Below, piece after piece: positions 44,659-52,609 of a stretch of 64,000 nt of DNA (within the stretch, counting starts at the first letter, position 1; each line of letters starts with the position of its first letter). Made by a program: the position numbers and the translations under genes. The DNA comes from Ancylomarina longa (GTDB taxonomy: Bacteria; Bacteroidota; Bacteroidia; Bacteroidales; Marinifilaceae), in the NCBI RefSeq assembly GCF_003996985.1, contig NZ_RJJX01000004.1, positions 46,419-110,418 on the forward strand, read 5' to 3'. The notes under the pieces were generated by a model, which ran no database searches, was not told the DNA's origin, and worked only from the letters and a program-made list of their open reading frames with translations.

Positions 44659-44726
44659 GATAATATTGATGATGTGGAAAGGATTTCTACATTTCAATAG
44701 CAATTATACTCTCCTCTTCAAATAAA

Positions 44727-44757
44727 AAAGGCTGTCCATATATTATATGGCAGCCCT
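44727..44757 (-). terminator. Rho-independent terminator after alcohol dehydrogenase
   Basis: Read on the minus strand, AAGGGCTGCCATATA pairs with TATATGGACAGCCTT with one mismatch, followed by a run of T. It lies 22 bases beyond the alcohol dehydrogenase stop. Confidence 0.8.
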
Positions 44758-44778
44758 TGGTAATAATCAATAAATTTT

Positions 44779-45933
44779 CTATAATCTTGCCTCTAGAATT
44801 TCGGCAACGTCTTTCACCTCCACATCCGGAAGCATTCCAACATAACCGCGTCCTTCAAAGCGTTTTACAATGACATCAATACTATCTTGTCCAACGTTAT
44901 ATTCGCTCAGGTGAGTAGCAATTCCAACCTGGTTAAAAAATGCTTCAGTTTTTTCAATTGCCAGATTTTTACGTTTTTTCTCAGAGCCTTCGGTAATATT
45001 CCAAACCCTCTCGGCGTATTGCAACAATTTTTCTCCTCGCTTTTCTTTTAGCTGATTTAATAAGCCAGGAAGCACAATCGCCAATGTTACTGCATGATCA
45101 ATACCGTGGAATGCAGTCAATTCATGACCGATCATATGGGTTGCCCAGTCGCTCTTCACACCCATTCCTATCAAACCGTTTAAAGCCATAGTGGCTGCCC
45201 ACATTAGGTTAGCTCTATTCTCATAATCCGGTGTTGCCGAAGCTAATGCTTTCGGACCTTCTTCAATCAAGGTTAAAAGAATACCTTCTGCAAAACGATC
45301 CTGAACAGGAGAATTCACTGGATAGGTAAGATATTGTTCCATTACATGCACAAAAGCATCCACAATTCCATTAGTGATCTGACGTTGCGGCAATGAATAA
45401 GTAGTTTCGGGATCCAATACCGAAAATTTTGGGAAAAGTAATGGGTTTCCAAATGCCATTTTCTCCTTAGTTGCAGCTTTAGTTACGACCCCACCACTAT
45501 TCATCTCAGAACCTGTAGCAGCAAGGGTTAAAACGGCTCCCAAATCCATCGCTTTGGATATTTCAGCATGTTTTGCCAAAATGTCCCACTCATCTTCTCC
45601 TTCATAATAAGTGGCGGCAGCAATAAATTTTGTTCCATCCAAAACAGAACCACCTCCAACAGCTAGAAGAAAATCTATTTTCTCAGATCTTACAATCTCA
45701 ACAGCTTTCATTAAAGTCTCAAAATGAGGATTTGGCTCTATTCCCCCAAATTCAGTAACATGATATGCTTCCAGTGCAGTTTTCACTTGATCGTAAACTC
45801 CATTTTTCTTTATACTTCCTCCACCGTAAGTCATCAAAATCTTTGCATCCTTAGGGATATGGTTGCCCAATTCTGCGATTTTTCCTTTTCCAAAAAGGAT
45901 TTTTACAGGGTTAAAAAAATCAAAATTTTCCAT
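44779..45933 (-). CDS. Iron-containing alcohol dehydrogenase (YqhD/butanol-dehydrogenase-like)
   Basis: 384 residues. The N-terminus FDFFNPVKILFGKGKI is the usual opening of the iron-type family, GGGSVLDGTKFIAA near 97 binds NAD(P), and metal-ligand blocks appear in GIVDAFVHVMEQY near 188 and FHGIDHAVTLAIVLPG near 273. It should reduce aldehydes or oxidise alcohols with NADPH, either in fermentation or detoxification. It is followed by a strong terminator and preceded on the same strand, 35 bases upstream, by a DJ-1-type protein, so the pair may act together against reactive carbonyls. Confidence 0.92.
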   Translation of the reverse strand: MENFDFFNPVKILFGKGKIAELGNHIPKDAKILMTYGGGSIKKNGVYDQVKTALEAYHVTEFGGIEPNPHFETLMKAVEIVRSEKIDFLLAVGGGSVLDGTKFIAAATYYEGEDEWDILAKHAEISKAMDLGAVLTLAATGSEMNSGGVVTKAATKEKMAFGNPLLFPKFSVLDPETTYSLPQRQITNGIVDAFVHVMEQYLTYPVNSPVQDRFAEGILLTLIEEGPKALASATPDYENRANLMWAATMALNGLIGMGVKSDWATHMIGHELTAFHGIDHAVTLAIVLPGLLNQLKEKRGEKLLQYAERVWNITEGSEKKRKNLAIEKTEAFFNQVGIATHLSEYNVGQDSIDVIVKRFEGRGYVGMLPDVEVKDVAEILEARL

Positions 45934-45968
45934 TGTAAATATTTTAAAAGTTTAAATTAATAGATACA

Positions 45969-46643
45969 TCATTTGCTCCTTTGAAGAGCTTTTACCAATT
46001 CTTTGGCCATCGTTAAATCCGAAGCTGGATTTTGTCCGGTAATCAATCTTCCATCAACAACTACATGAGATTGCCAATTAGCAACCGAAGAGAATTGAGC
46101 ACCTTTCTCCTTTAGTGCTGATTCCAATAAGAACGGAACTTTAGAATCCGTACCAATTGCTTCCTCCTCATTATTACTGAATGCAGTTAGTTTTTTACCG
46201 TGGATTAGGTAGGAACCATCAGATAGCTTAATATTCAATAAACCAGCACCACCGTGACAAACCGCACAAACGACACCATGATTTTCATAAATCCTTCTCG
46301 CTATCTGCGTCAATTCCTTATTGTTTACAATATCATACATTACACCGTGTCCTCCTGGAAAAAATATGGCTTCATAATCATCCGGAATAATTTCATTAGA
46401 ACTTTTAGTATGATAAAATCTACCTCTTGCATCTTCATCAGAAAAAAAAGCCTGTAATTTTGGATCTTTTGTATCACAGACTTTTACCGGCACTTCTCCT
46501 CCCAATGGCGAAACAAAATCAATTTCAAATCCATTTTTTTTAAGATACAAAAAAGGAACAGCAACTTCTAAAAGATAACATCCGGTTTCCCATCCAGTTT
46601 TATCCTTAGGATGATTTGTGAGAGCAAATAAAATTTTAGCCAT
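45969..46643 (-). CDS. DJ-1/PfpI-family protein (Hsp31-like, class I glutamine amidotransferase fold)
   Basis: 224 residues. The catalytic Cys is in VCAVCHGGAGLL near residue 130, an FFPGGHGVMYDI block near 98 and EEAIGTDSKVPFLLE near 167 fit the Hsp31/YcaC-like subgroup rather than simple PfpI. Members act as glyoxalase III or holdase/deglycase, protecting against methylglyoxal. It is divergent from a LysR gene and in line with an iron-type alcohol dehydrogenase, which supports a reactive-carbonyl response. The precise reaction is inferred. Confidence 0.9.
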   Translation of the reverse strand: MAKILFALTNHPKDKTGWETGCYLLEVAVPFLYLKKNGFEIDFVSPLGGEVPVKVCDTKDPKLQAFFSDEDARGRFYHTKSSNEIIPDDYEAIFFPGGHGVMYDIVNNKELTQIARRIYENHGVVCAVCHGGAGLLNIKLSDGSYLIHGKKLTAFSNNEEEAIGTDSKVPFLLESALKEKGAQFSSVANWQSHVVVDGRLITGQNPASDLTMAKELVKALQRSK

Positions 46644-46666
46644 GATACTTTTATAATTGTTTACGG

Positions 46667-46674
46667 CAAAGTTA
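46667..46674 (-). promoter_or_regulatory. Bacteroidota-type -7 box for DJ-1 gene
   Basis: Minus strand TAACTTTG, exact TAnnTTTG, 24 bases upstream of the DJ-1 start. The divergent LysR gene begins 66 bases to the right. Confidence 0.5.
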
Positions 46675-46739
46675 AAACAGGAATTTCTATAATAAAACTT
46701 ATTCTTTTTATACTTTTATATAAATTATTTTATATCGTC

Positions 46740-47648
46740 ATGTTAAATTTAGAATGGTACAGAACCTTTAAAGCAATATATGAACGTGGGACGCTTACAG
46801 GTGCTGCAGAAAATCTACTCCTGACTCAACCGGGAGTAAGTCAGCAACTTTCTGCACTAGAGGCTTATATAGGAATTAAGTTATTTGAAAGAAAACCCAG
46901 AAAAATGTTACCTACTGCCCAGGGAATACAACTTTACAATCAAATTGAAGAAGCCATCATTCAACTTGAAAAAACAGAAGAGAACTTTAGAAGAAGAACT
47001 TTGCAGAACCGACCAAAACTTAAAATTGGTATGAATATGGAGATGTTCCATTATACATTTTCGGCTATTCTCAATCAGTTAGAAATGGATATTGAATTTC
47101 TTTTTGGAGATACAGAAATCCTACAGGATAAATTATTTCATAACCAATTAGATCTTTTAATTACAACATCCAAAGTGGCGTATCAAAATATTAAATATGA
47201 ACCTTTTTGTCGGGAAGAATTACTCTTAATTTGCAGCAAAAATCTCAACACCATCCCTTTTCATCAATTTGTTTATGAAAAAAATATGGATGCTGCGGAG
47301 AAGTGGCTTAGTGATCAAAACTGGTTTTCCTACTCACATAAAATGGATACAATAAAATCATTTTGGACAGACAACTTTAGAAAGCGCCCCTTTTTTAAAC
47401 CCAGATATGTTATTCCCAATTTAATTGCAATAGTTGATGCCATTCAGTTTAACCAAGGCCTCTGTTTATTACCTAATAGCATATGCAAGGAATATATAGA
47501 AAAAGAAGCCATTAAAGAATTATGGCAAGGAGTTAAGACAACCTATTATCAAAAATATTTTGCCATACAAACACATAGTAAAAATTTAAAGCAAGCCGAA
47601 GAAGTAATTCAAATCATTACACAAAACACCAATCAAAAAAAGATTTAG
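46740..47648 (+). CDS. LysR-family transcriptional regulator
   Basis: 302 residues with the N-terminal winged HTH, EWYRTFKAIYERGTLTGAAEN and LTQPGVSQQLSALEAYIG, then a substrate-binding effector domain (about 90-295). It is divergent from the DJ-1/alcohol dehydrogenase operon, the classical arrangement in which a LysR protein controls its neighbour. Its stop is one base before the start of the ArsC-like gene, so the two are coupled. It probably senses an electrophile or a metabolite; this is inference from position only. Confidence 0.9.
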   Translation: MLNLEWYRTFKAIYERGTLTGAAENLLLTQPGVSQQLSALEAYIGIKLFERKPRKMLPTAQGIQLYNQIEEAIIQLEKTEENFRRRTLQNRPKLKIGMNMEMFHYTFSAILNQLEMDIEFLFGDTEILQDKLFHNQLDLLITTSKVAYQNIKYEPFCREELLLICSKNLNTIPFHQFVYEKNMDAAEKWLSDQNWFSYSHKMDTIKSFWTDNFRKRPFFKPRYVIPNLIAIVDAIQFNQGLCLLPNSICKEYIEKEAIKELWQGVKTTYYQKYFAIQTHSKNLKQAEEVIQIITQNTNQKKI

Positions 47649-47649
47649 T

Positions 47650-48006
47650 ATGAAAAAAATATATCATTTATCAAGTTGTTCGACTTGTCAAAGAATCATT
47701 TCAGAGCTAGAGCTACCTTCCTCTTTTGAAAAACAAGATATTAAAACTGAAAAAATCACACCAAATCAACTTGCTGAAATGGCTCAATTAGCTGGTAGTT
47801 ACGAAAGTCTTTTTAGCCGAAGGGCAATAAAATATACACAGTTAGGCTTAAAAAATTTAAAATTATCAGAAGAGGATTACAAAAACTATATTTTAGAAGA
47901 ATACACTTTTTTAAAACGTCCTGTGCTAATAATAAACGATAAAATTTTTATTGGTAATTCAAAAAAAACTATGGAAAATGCCAAATTAGCACTACAAATA
48001 AATTAA
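47650..48006 (+). CDS. ArsC/Spx-like thioredoxin-fold protein
   Basis: 118 residues of the ArsC/Spx/YffB fold. The active-site motif is SSCSTCQRII near residue 9 (CxxC), the C-terminal block FLKRPVLIINDKIFIGN carries the conserved RP of the family. It could be a glutaredoxin-dependent arsenate reductase or a Spx-like redox protein; lack of other ars genes nearby weakens the arsenate reading. It starts one base after the LysR gene and would be expressed with it, so a role in thiol redox signalling is possible. Confidence 0.83.
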   Translation: MKKIYHLSSCSTCQRIISELELPSSFEKQDIKTEKITPNQLAEMAQLAGSYESLFSRRAIKYTQLGLKNLKLSEEDYKNYILEEYTFLKRPVLIINDKIFIGNSKKTMENAKLALQIN

Positions 48007-48138
48007 AGAAGATTTCCATTTATTTTGTAATTATCTGATTTAGTAATATATTGGTACGCATCTCAGCTTTCTATTACTATGATATTTGAATAATATTATA
48101 TTTTCAGACTAATTTTTATAACCTTAAAACTTTTACTT

Positions 48139-48483
48139 ATGCCCTATTTAAAAGTTCAAACTAACAAGAGTTTTTCAAGTAGAAAACAACAATTTTTTTT
48201 AAAAAAGTGTTCCGCCATACTTTCCATTGAACTAGGCAAGCCCGAAAAATATATCATGACCTCCTTCAACGAAAAGTTAGAAATGACTTTTAGCGGGACA
48301 AACCAACCGTGTGTTTATTTCACGCTTAAAAGCATCGGATTCCCAGAGACAAAGGCAAAAGAATTATCTCATAATTTCGCAATTCTTGCCAAAGAAGATC
48401 TGAATATTTCTCAAGACCGAGTTTATATCGAATTTGTTGATGTTCCTCGAGGTTTATGGGGTTGGAACGGAATTCTATTTTAG
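48139..48483 (+). CDS. MIF-family tautomerase
   Basis: 114 residues. The start MPYLKVQTNKSF leaves Pro at position 1 after Met removal, the catalytic base of the 4-OT/MIF superfamily. ALSIELGKPEKYIMTSF-type spacing and a GWNG near the C-terminus match the macrophage migration inhibitory factor fold, a homotrimer with phenylpyruvate tautomerase activity in several bacterial relatives. It is separate from its neighbours (132 bases after the ArsC-like gene). No cytokine-like role is implied. Confidence 0.85.
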   Translation: MPYLKVQTNKSFSSRKQQFFLKKCSAILSIELGKPEKYIMTSFNEKLEMTFSGTNQPCVYFTLKSIGFPETKAKELSHNFAILAKEDLNISQDRVYIEFVDVPRGLWGWNGILF

Positions 48484-48598
48484 GTTTATTAATACTCAAA
48501 CGATTGAAATAAATACATTAGTTAATAATTTAACAGATTGAATATATTTCATTGTTTTTGTAAATATTTTTACACACCTTTACAGCATAATTAAAAAG

Positions 48599-48670
48599 AT
48601 GATGAAGCATACATTTAATTCTAAACAGAATATTTATCTAAAAGGGAATAAACAGTTGCCTATAATTTGA
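48599..48670 (+). CDS. Possible leader peptide, 23 codons
   Basis: Two in-frame ATGs open a frame reading MMKHTFNSKQNIYLKGNKQL and ending PII. It has four Lys codons in 23, and a terminator hairpin follows 40 bases later, ahead of the lysine genes lysC and lysA. The set-up is compatible with a Lys-sensing leader, but the Lys content is modest for an AT-rich genome, so the call is weak. Confidence 0.25.
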   Translation: MMKHTFNSKQNIYLKGNKQLPII

Positions 48671-48710
48671 ATTATAGAATATATGTAAAGCGATTTATTA
48701 TAAAATAGAA

Positions 48711-48741
48711 AAGCCTGCAGAAATTCTGCAGGCTTTTTTTG
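48711..48741 (+). terminator. Rho-independent terminator or attenuator
   Basis: Arms AAGCCTGCAG (48711-48720) and CTGCAGGCTT (48726-48735) with a 5-base loop, followed by a run of T. Located 139 bases before lysC. Confidence 0.85.
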
Positions 48742-48765
48742 AAATATTATTTGAAATTTATCTAT

Positions 48766-48805
48766 TAACCAATGAAATATACTTGTAACCAATGAAATGT
48801 ACTTG
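48766..48805. repeat. Two 20-bp direct repeats
   Basis: TAACCAATGAAATATACTTG (48766-48785) is followed directly by TAACCAATGAAATGTACTTG (48786-48805), differing at one base. It lies between the terminator and the lysC start. Confidence 0.85.
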
Positions 48806-48879
48806 CAGTAAATTTATCTAAATCCTTTAAATTACTTCAAGAATGTTCTCGATTACAAGTCGAAGAAAAATATCAACTT

Positions 48880-50190
48880 ATGAAAGTTTTAAAATTTGGT
48901 GGTACTTCAGTTGGATCCTCAGAAAGGATAAGAAATCTAGCCCAACTAGTTCAATCAGACGAACCAAGAATCATTGTCCTATCAGCAATGGCAGGAACTA
49001 CAAATTCACTTGAGCAAATTGCAGAATTATTGTATCAAGCCAATAAAGAGGAGGCCAATGAGAAAATTTCAGATCTTGAACTGAAATATCGTGAAAGAAT
49101 CGATGATCTTTATAATAGTGAGGAATTCAAGTCTAAAGGACAAGAACTTATCACTACACATTTTAATTATATTAGAAACTTCGTTTTCAGAAGCTTCACA
49201 TCACTTCAAGAGAAGGCAATTTTGGCACAAGGAGAATTGATTTCTACGGCTATGTTTCATTATTATCTTTCTGAATTAAAAGTAGAATCTATTTTTTTAC
49301 CTGCCTTGAATTTTATGAGAATTGATAAAGATGGAGAACCTGATTATTTCTATATAAAGGAAAATCTAAATCGAGAACTTAATCAATATTCCGATCAAAG
49401 GCTATTCATTACACAGGGATTTATTTGCAGAAATACCTATGGAGAAGTAGACAATCTAAAAAGAGGTGGAAGCGATTATACAGCCTCCATTATTGGATCT
49501 GTTCTTCAAGCCACCGAAGTTCAGATTTGGACTGATATTGATGGATTCCATAATAATGATCCCCGCTTTGTAGAGAATACCTCGTCATTAGAGCAACTAT
49601 CATTCGAAGAAGCCGCTGAGCTAGCCTATTTTGGAGCTAAAATAATGCATCCATCAAGTATCATGCCGTGCAAACTTAAAAACATTCCTGTTCGCTTAAA
49701 AAACACTTTACACCCCACGGATGAAGGAACTTTAATATCGGGGAATCAGGCTGGTAGTGGAATTAAGGCAATAGCAGCAAAGGATGGTATTACTGCGGTA
49801 AAGGTAAAATCTGGCAGGATGTTGCAAGCATATGGATTTTTGAGAAAGCTATTTGAAGTATTTGAAATTTACAAAACACCGATTGATATGATTACGACTT
49901 CAGAAGTAGCCGTTTCCTTAACCATCGACGATGATAGTAATCTTTCTGAGATCGAATCAGAATTGATAAAATTTGGAAAGGTTGAAATTGATCAGGATCA
50001 ATCTATCATCTGCATTGTAGGTGATTTTATTTCAGAAACGTCAGGAAGTGCAAAACAAGTTCTTGAAGCATTGGAACACATTCCATTAAGAATGATTTCC
50101 TACGGAGGAAGCAAGCACAATATTTCTGTTTTAGTCCGTCAGGAAGATAAAATTGCTGCATTACAGGCTTTAAGCAAACACTTATTCTAA
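48880..50190 (+). CDS. lysC: Aspartate kinase (monofunctional)
   Basis: 436 residues. The amino-acid kinase domain opens with MKVLKFGGTSVGS and has ITQGFICR near 167 and KRGGSDYTASIIG near 192; the C-terminal part (about 300-436) holds two ACT-type regulatory segments with VKVKSGRMLQAYGFL and VGDFISETSG. It phosphorylates aspartate, the first step to lysine, threonine and methionine. It is followed 24 bases later by diaminopimelate decarboxylase, so this operon is devoted to the lysine branch and feedback by lysine is likely. Confidence 0.92.
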   Translation: MKVLKFGGTSVGSSERIRNLAQLVQSDEPRIIVLSAMAGTTNSLEQIAELLYQANKEEANEKISDLELKYRERIDDLYNSEEFKSKGQELITTHFNYIRNFVFRSFTSLQEKAILAQGELISTAMFHYYLSELKVESIFLPALNFMRIDKDGEPDYFYIKENLNRELNQYSDQRLFITQGFICRNTYGEVDNLKRGGSDYTASIIGSVLQATEVQIWTDIDGFHNNDPRFVENTSSLEQLSFEEAAELAYFGAKIMHPSSIMPCKLKNIPVRLKNTLHPTDEGTLISGNQAGSGIKAIAAKDGITAVKVKSGRMLQAYGFLRKLFEVFEIYKTPIDMITTSEVAVSLTIDDDSNLSEIESELIKFGKVEIDQDQSIICIVGDFISETSGSAKQVLEALEHIPLRMISYGGSKHNISVLVRQEDKIAALQALSKHLF

Positions 50191-50214
50191 TTACTTTTTC
50201 AATTCTAATCGATC

Positions 50215-51381
50215 ATGTTCAATAATAATAATAATAATAGAATAAAAACCTTTACCAATATTCCAACGCCTTTCTATTTCTATGATTTAGATATTCTTGA
50301 TAAAACATTAGACTGTATTCAAAGAGAATCCGGTAAGCATGGATACCATGTTCATTATGCCATTAAAGCAAATGCGAATACTAGGATCATGGAAAAAATA
50401 CAATCCTATGGCCTTGGAGCAGACTGTGTAAGTGGAAATGAGATATTGAGATCGCTTGAAACTGGCTATCCGGCAAAAAAAATTGTTTATGCTGGAGTCG
50501 GCAAATCTGATCGCGAAATTCAAATAGCGCTGGATGCGAACATATTCTGCTTCAATTGTGAATCCATTCCTGAAATTGAGCTTATAAATGAACTCGCAAG
50601 CGCTCGAAATAAAATGGCAAAAATTGCAATTCGAATCAATCCTAACGTAAATGCAAATACGCACCATTACATAACTACAGGAATTGAAGAGAACAAATTC
50701 GGCATTAATCGCTGGGAATTTGATGATATTTTGGAAACACTAAAACAGTGCAAGCACATTGAACTGATAGGTTTTCATTTTCATATTGGTTCTCAAATAA
50801 CAGACCTAAGTGTTTTCAAAGGCTTATGTCTACGAATCAACGAAATACAAAATTGGTTTGAAGAAAGACAAATTTTAGTTAATCATATAAATGTTGGCGG
50901 AGGTTTTGGCGTTGACTACAACGAGCCCGATTCCAATCCTATTCCGGATTTTGAGACTTTCTTTGGTATATTCAAGGAATTCTTGCAAATCCGCCACAAT
51001 CAAAGTTTACATTTTGAATTGGGCCGTTCCATTGTGGCTCAATGTGGTAGTTTAATCTCTAAGGTATTATATGTGAAAAAAGGAGTTAACACTAAATTCG
51101 CAATTTTGGATGCTGGAATGACTGAATTATTGCGTCCGGCATTATATCAGGCTTATCACAAGATTGAAAATTTAAGCTCAACAGGTGCACCTGAAAATTA
51201 TGATGTGGTTGGTCCTATCTGTGAATCATCCGATTGTTTTGGAAAATCGATTCGTTTGCCACGAACTCAAAGAAACGATTTGATTGCATTGAGAAGTACA
51301 GGAGCGTATGGAGAAGCAATGGCTTCAAGATATAATTTAAGAGAAATTGCAAATTCTGTTTTTTCAGATGATTTGGCCTAA
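50215..51381 (+). CDS. lysA: Diaminopimelate decarboxylase
   Basis: 388 residues of the fold-type III PLP family. The PLP lysine is in HYAIKANAN near residue 45, HFHIGSQITD near 190, GGGFGVDY near 228, ELGRS near 268, and PICESSDCFGK near 336 supplies the Cys and acidic residues of the active site. It decarboxylates meso-diaminopimelate to lysine. Pairing with aspartate kinase supports DapDC over ornithine/arginine decarboxylases, which share the fold. Confidence 0.92.
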   Translation: MFNNNNNNRIKTFTNIPTPFYFYDLDILDKTLDCIQRESGKHGYHVHYAIKANANTRIMEKIQSYGLGADCVSGNEILRSLETGYPAKKIVYAGVGKSDREIQIALDANIFCFNCESIPEIELINELASARNKMAKIAIRINPNVNANTHHYITTGIEENKFGINRWEFDDILETLKQCKHIELIGFHFHIGSQITDLSVFKGLCLRINEIQNWFEERQILVNHINVGGGFGVDYNEPDSNPIPDFETFFGIFKEFLQIRHNQSLHFELGRSIVAQCGSLISKVLYVKKGVNTKFAILDAGMTELLRPALYQAYHKIENLSSTGAPENYDVVGPICESSDCFGKSIRLPRTQRNDLIALRSTGAYGEAMASRYNLREIANSVFSDDLA

Positions 51382-51465
51382 AAATAATTGGCAATATTCC
51401 ATTTTACAATAGGGATATTGCCTCTATTTATTATACAGCAAACTTGAATTTGCAAAAAAAATCAC

Positions 51466-52521
51466 TTAGTTCAAACCAAACTTTTTAAGTATCGTTTTTG
51501 ATGGTACAATGAATAATGAAAAATTAAAGAAGGATCCACCATTAGCATTGGAGTTTATAATATTTTGCTGACTAGATAGCTTGTTTCCGGAAAAACCAAA
51601 CACATGATTTTTGTTAGTCACATCAAAATTGATATTTGCTCTGTATCCGGCATCAAAGGATACCCACAACCAGTCCGTGATTCCCTTTTCCAGTTCCAAA
51701 GAAAAATTAACATCCGCTCTTCGCAGTTCCAATGTTTTAAAATCCTCCAAGCTTGAATCATCTAAATGAATACTATAACTCCCTCCAGTCAATTTGGCTT
51801 TAGCACTAACAAAGAAAAGATCGGATGGATGATATCTGATTTTTATTCGAGCAGGAAGAAATGCCTCTACTCCCCATTTTTTACTAAAATTTTGGTTGTA
51901 TTGCAACACTGGAAATATTAATGGATCACCAAACGTATAACTATAAGCAATACCAACTCCCCAAGATTTATTCGGATTTACCTTCCAACCAATTACCGGA
52001 GTTATTTCCATTTTCAAAAAGGTGTATTTTCCAACCTCTTCCAAATGTTCCTGCCAATAATCACCTTTTAATTTTCCATTAAATCGGAACATAAAGTACA
52101 TATTCCTTTTCAATTGGCTTAAGAGATATATACTTCCACCAATACTTTTCAAATTTTTGTCATTCAAACTACGATACAATGGATAATTATTATCTCCTAT
52201 ATTTTGAAATTTAAATTCCTCATCGCTATACTCAAAACTACCCGCTAATTTCAACTTATTTTTTAGTAATATGGGAAAACGCAATTTGGTTTTAAATATT
52301 CTGTTTTTATCTATTTTACCAGATCCATCCCCATATAAATCCGATTTTGAACTAATTGCGTAATCTGTATTAACATGATATGAAAATTCTATGCCACGTA
52401 TGACGGAAGACCCTATAATATCAGGATTCCAATCGGAAACTTCTCTTTCTTCTACTTCTTGTCCAAATACAGATATATTTATCAAGAATAGCAGCGCAAA
52501 AGCAAAATGGCTTTTAATCAT
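51466..52521 (-). CDS. Putative outer-membrane beta-barrel protein (DUF6268-like)
   Basis: 351 residues from the ATG at 52521; an in-frame ATG at 52530 adds only three residues. A signal peptide (MIKSHFAFALLFLINISVFGQ) is followed by about 320 residues of alternating amphipathic strands, such as KLKLAGSFEYSDEEF, NMYFMFRFNGKLKGDYW and KIRYHPSDLFFVSAKAKLTG, typical of an outer-membrane barrel. It resembles DUF6268 proteins, whose function is unknown. It lies 79 bases beyond the end of the patatin gene on the same strand; cotranscription is possible. Confidence 0.72.
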   Translation of the reverse strand: MIKSHFAFALLFLINISVFGQEVEEREVSDWNPDIIGSSVIRGIEFSYHVNTDYAISSKSDLYGDGSGKIDKNRIFKTKLRFPILLKNKLKLAGSFEYSDEEFKFQNIGDNNYPLYRSLNDKNLKSIGGSIYLLSQLKRNMYFMFRFNGKLKGDYWQEHLEEVGKYTFLKMEITPVIGWKVNPNKSWGVGIAYSYTFGDPLIFPVLQYNQNFSKKWGVEAFLPARIKIRYHPSDLFFVSAKAKLTGGSYSIHLDDSSLEDFKTLELRRADVNFSLELEKGITDWLWVSFDAGYRANINFDVTNKNHVFGFSGNKLSSQQNIINSNANGGSFFNFSLFIVPSKTILKKFGLN

Positions 52522-52609
52522 ATAAGTCATATTAAAATTAGATCACATTTTAACCGGAAGCTATTTAAAGTATTAAATGGAATAAAATTAAATATCTCAA
52601 CCTATCCAA

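Larger units (their letters stand above)
48484..48879. other. Leader region upstream of lysC
   Basis: About 395 bases without a firm gene. It contains a possible 23-codon peptide (48599-48670), a strong terminator hairpin (48711-48740) and a 20-bp direct repeat (48766-48805), each listed separately. Confidence 0.6.

Noticed and set aside
47650-48006. Arsenic resistance operon
   Set aside because: A single ArsC/Spx-fold gene without arsenite exporter or ArsR neighbour; the fold is shared by non-arsenate proteins.
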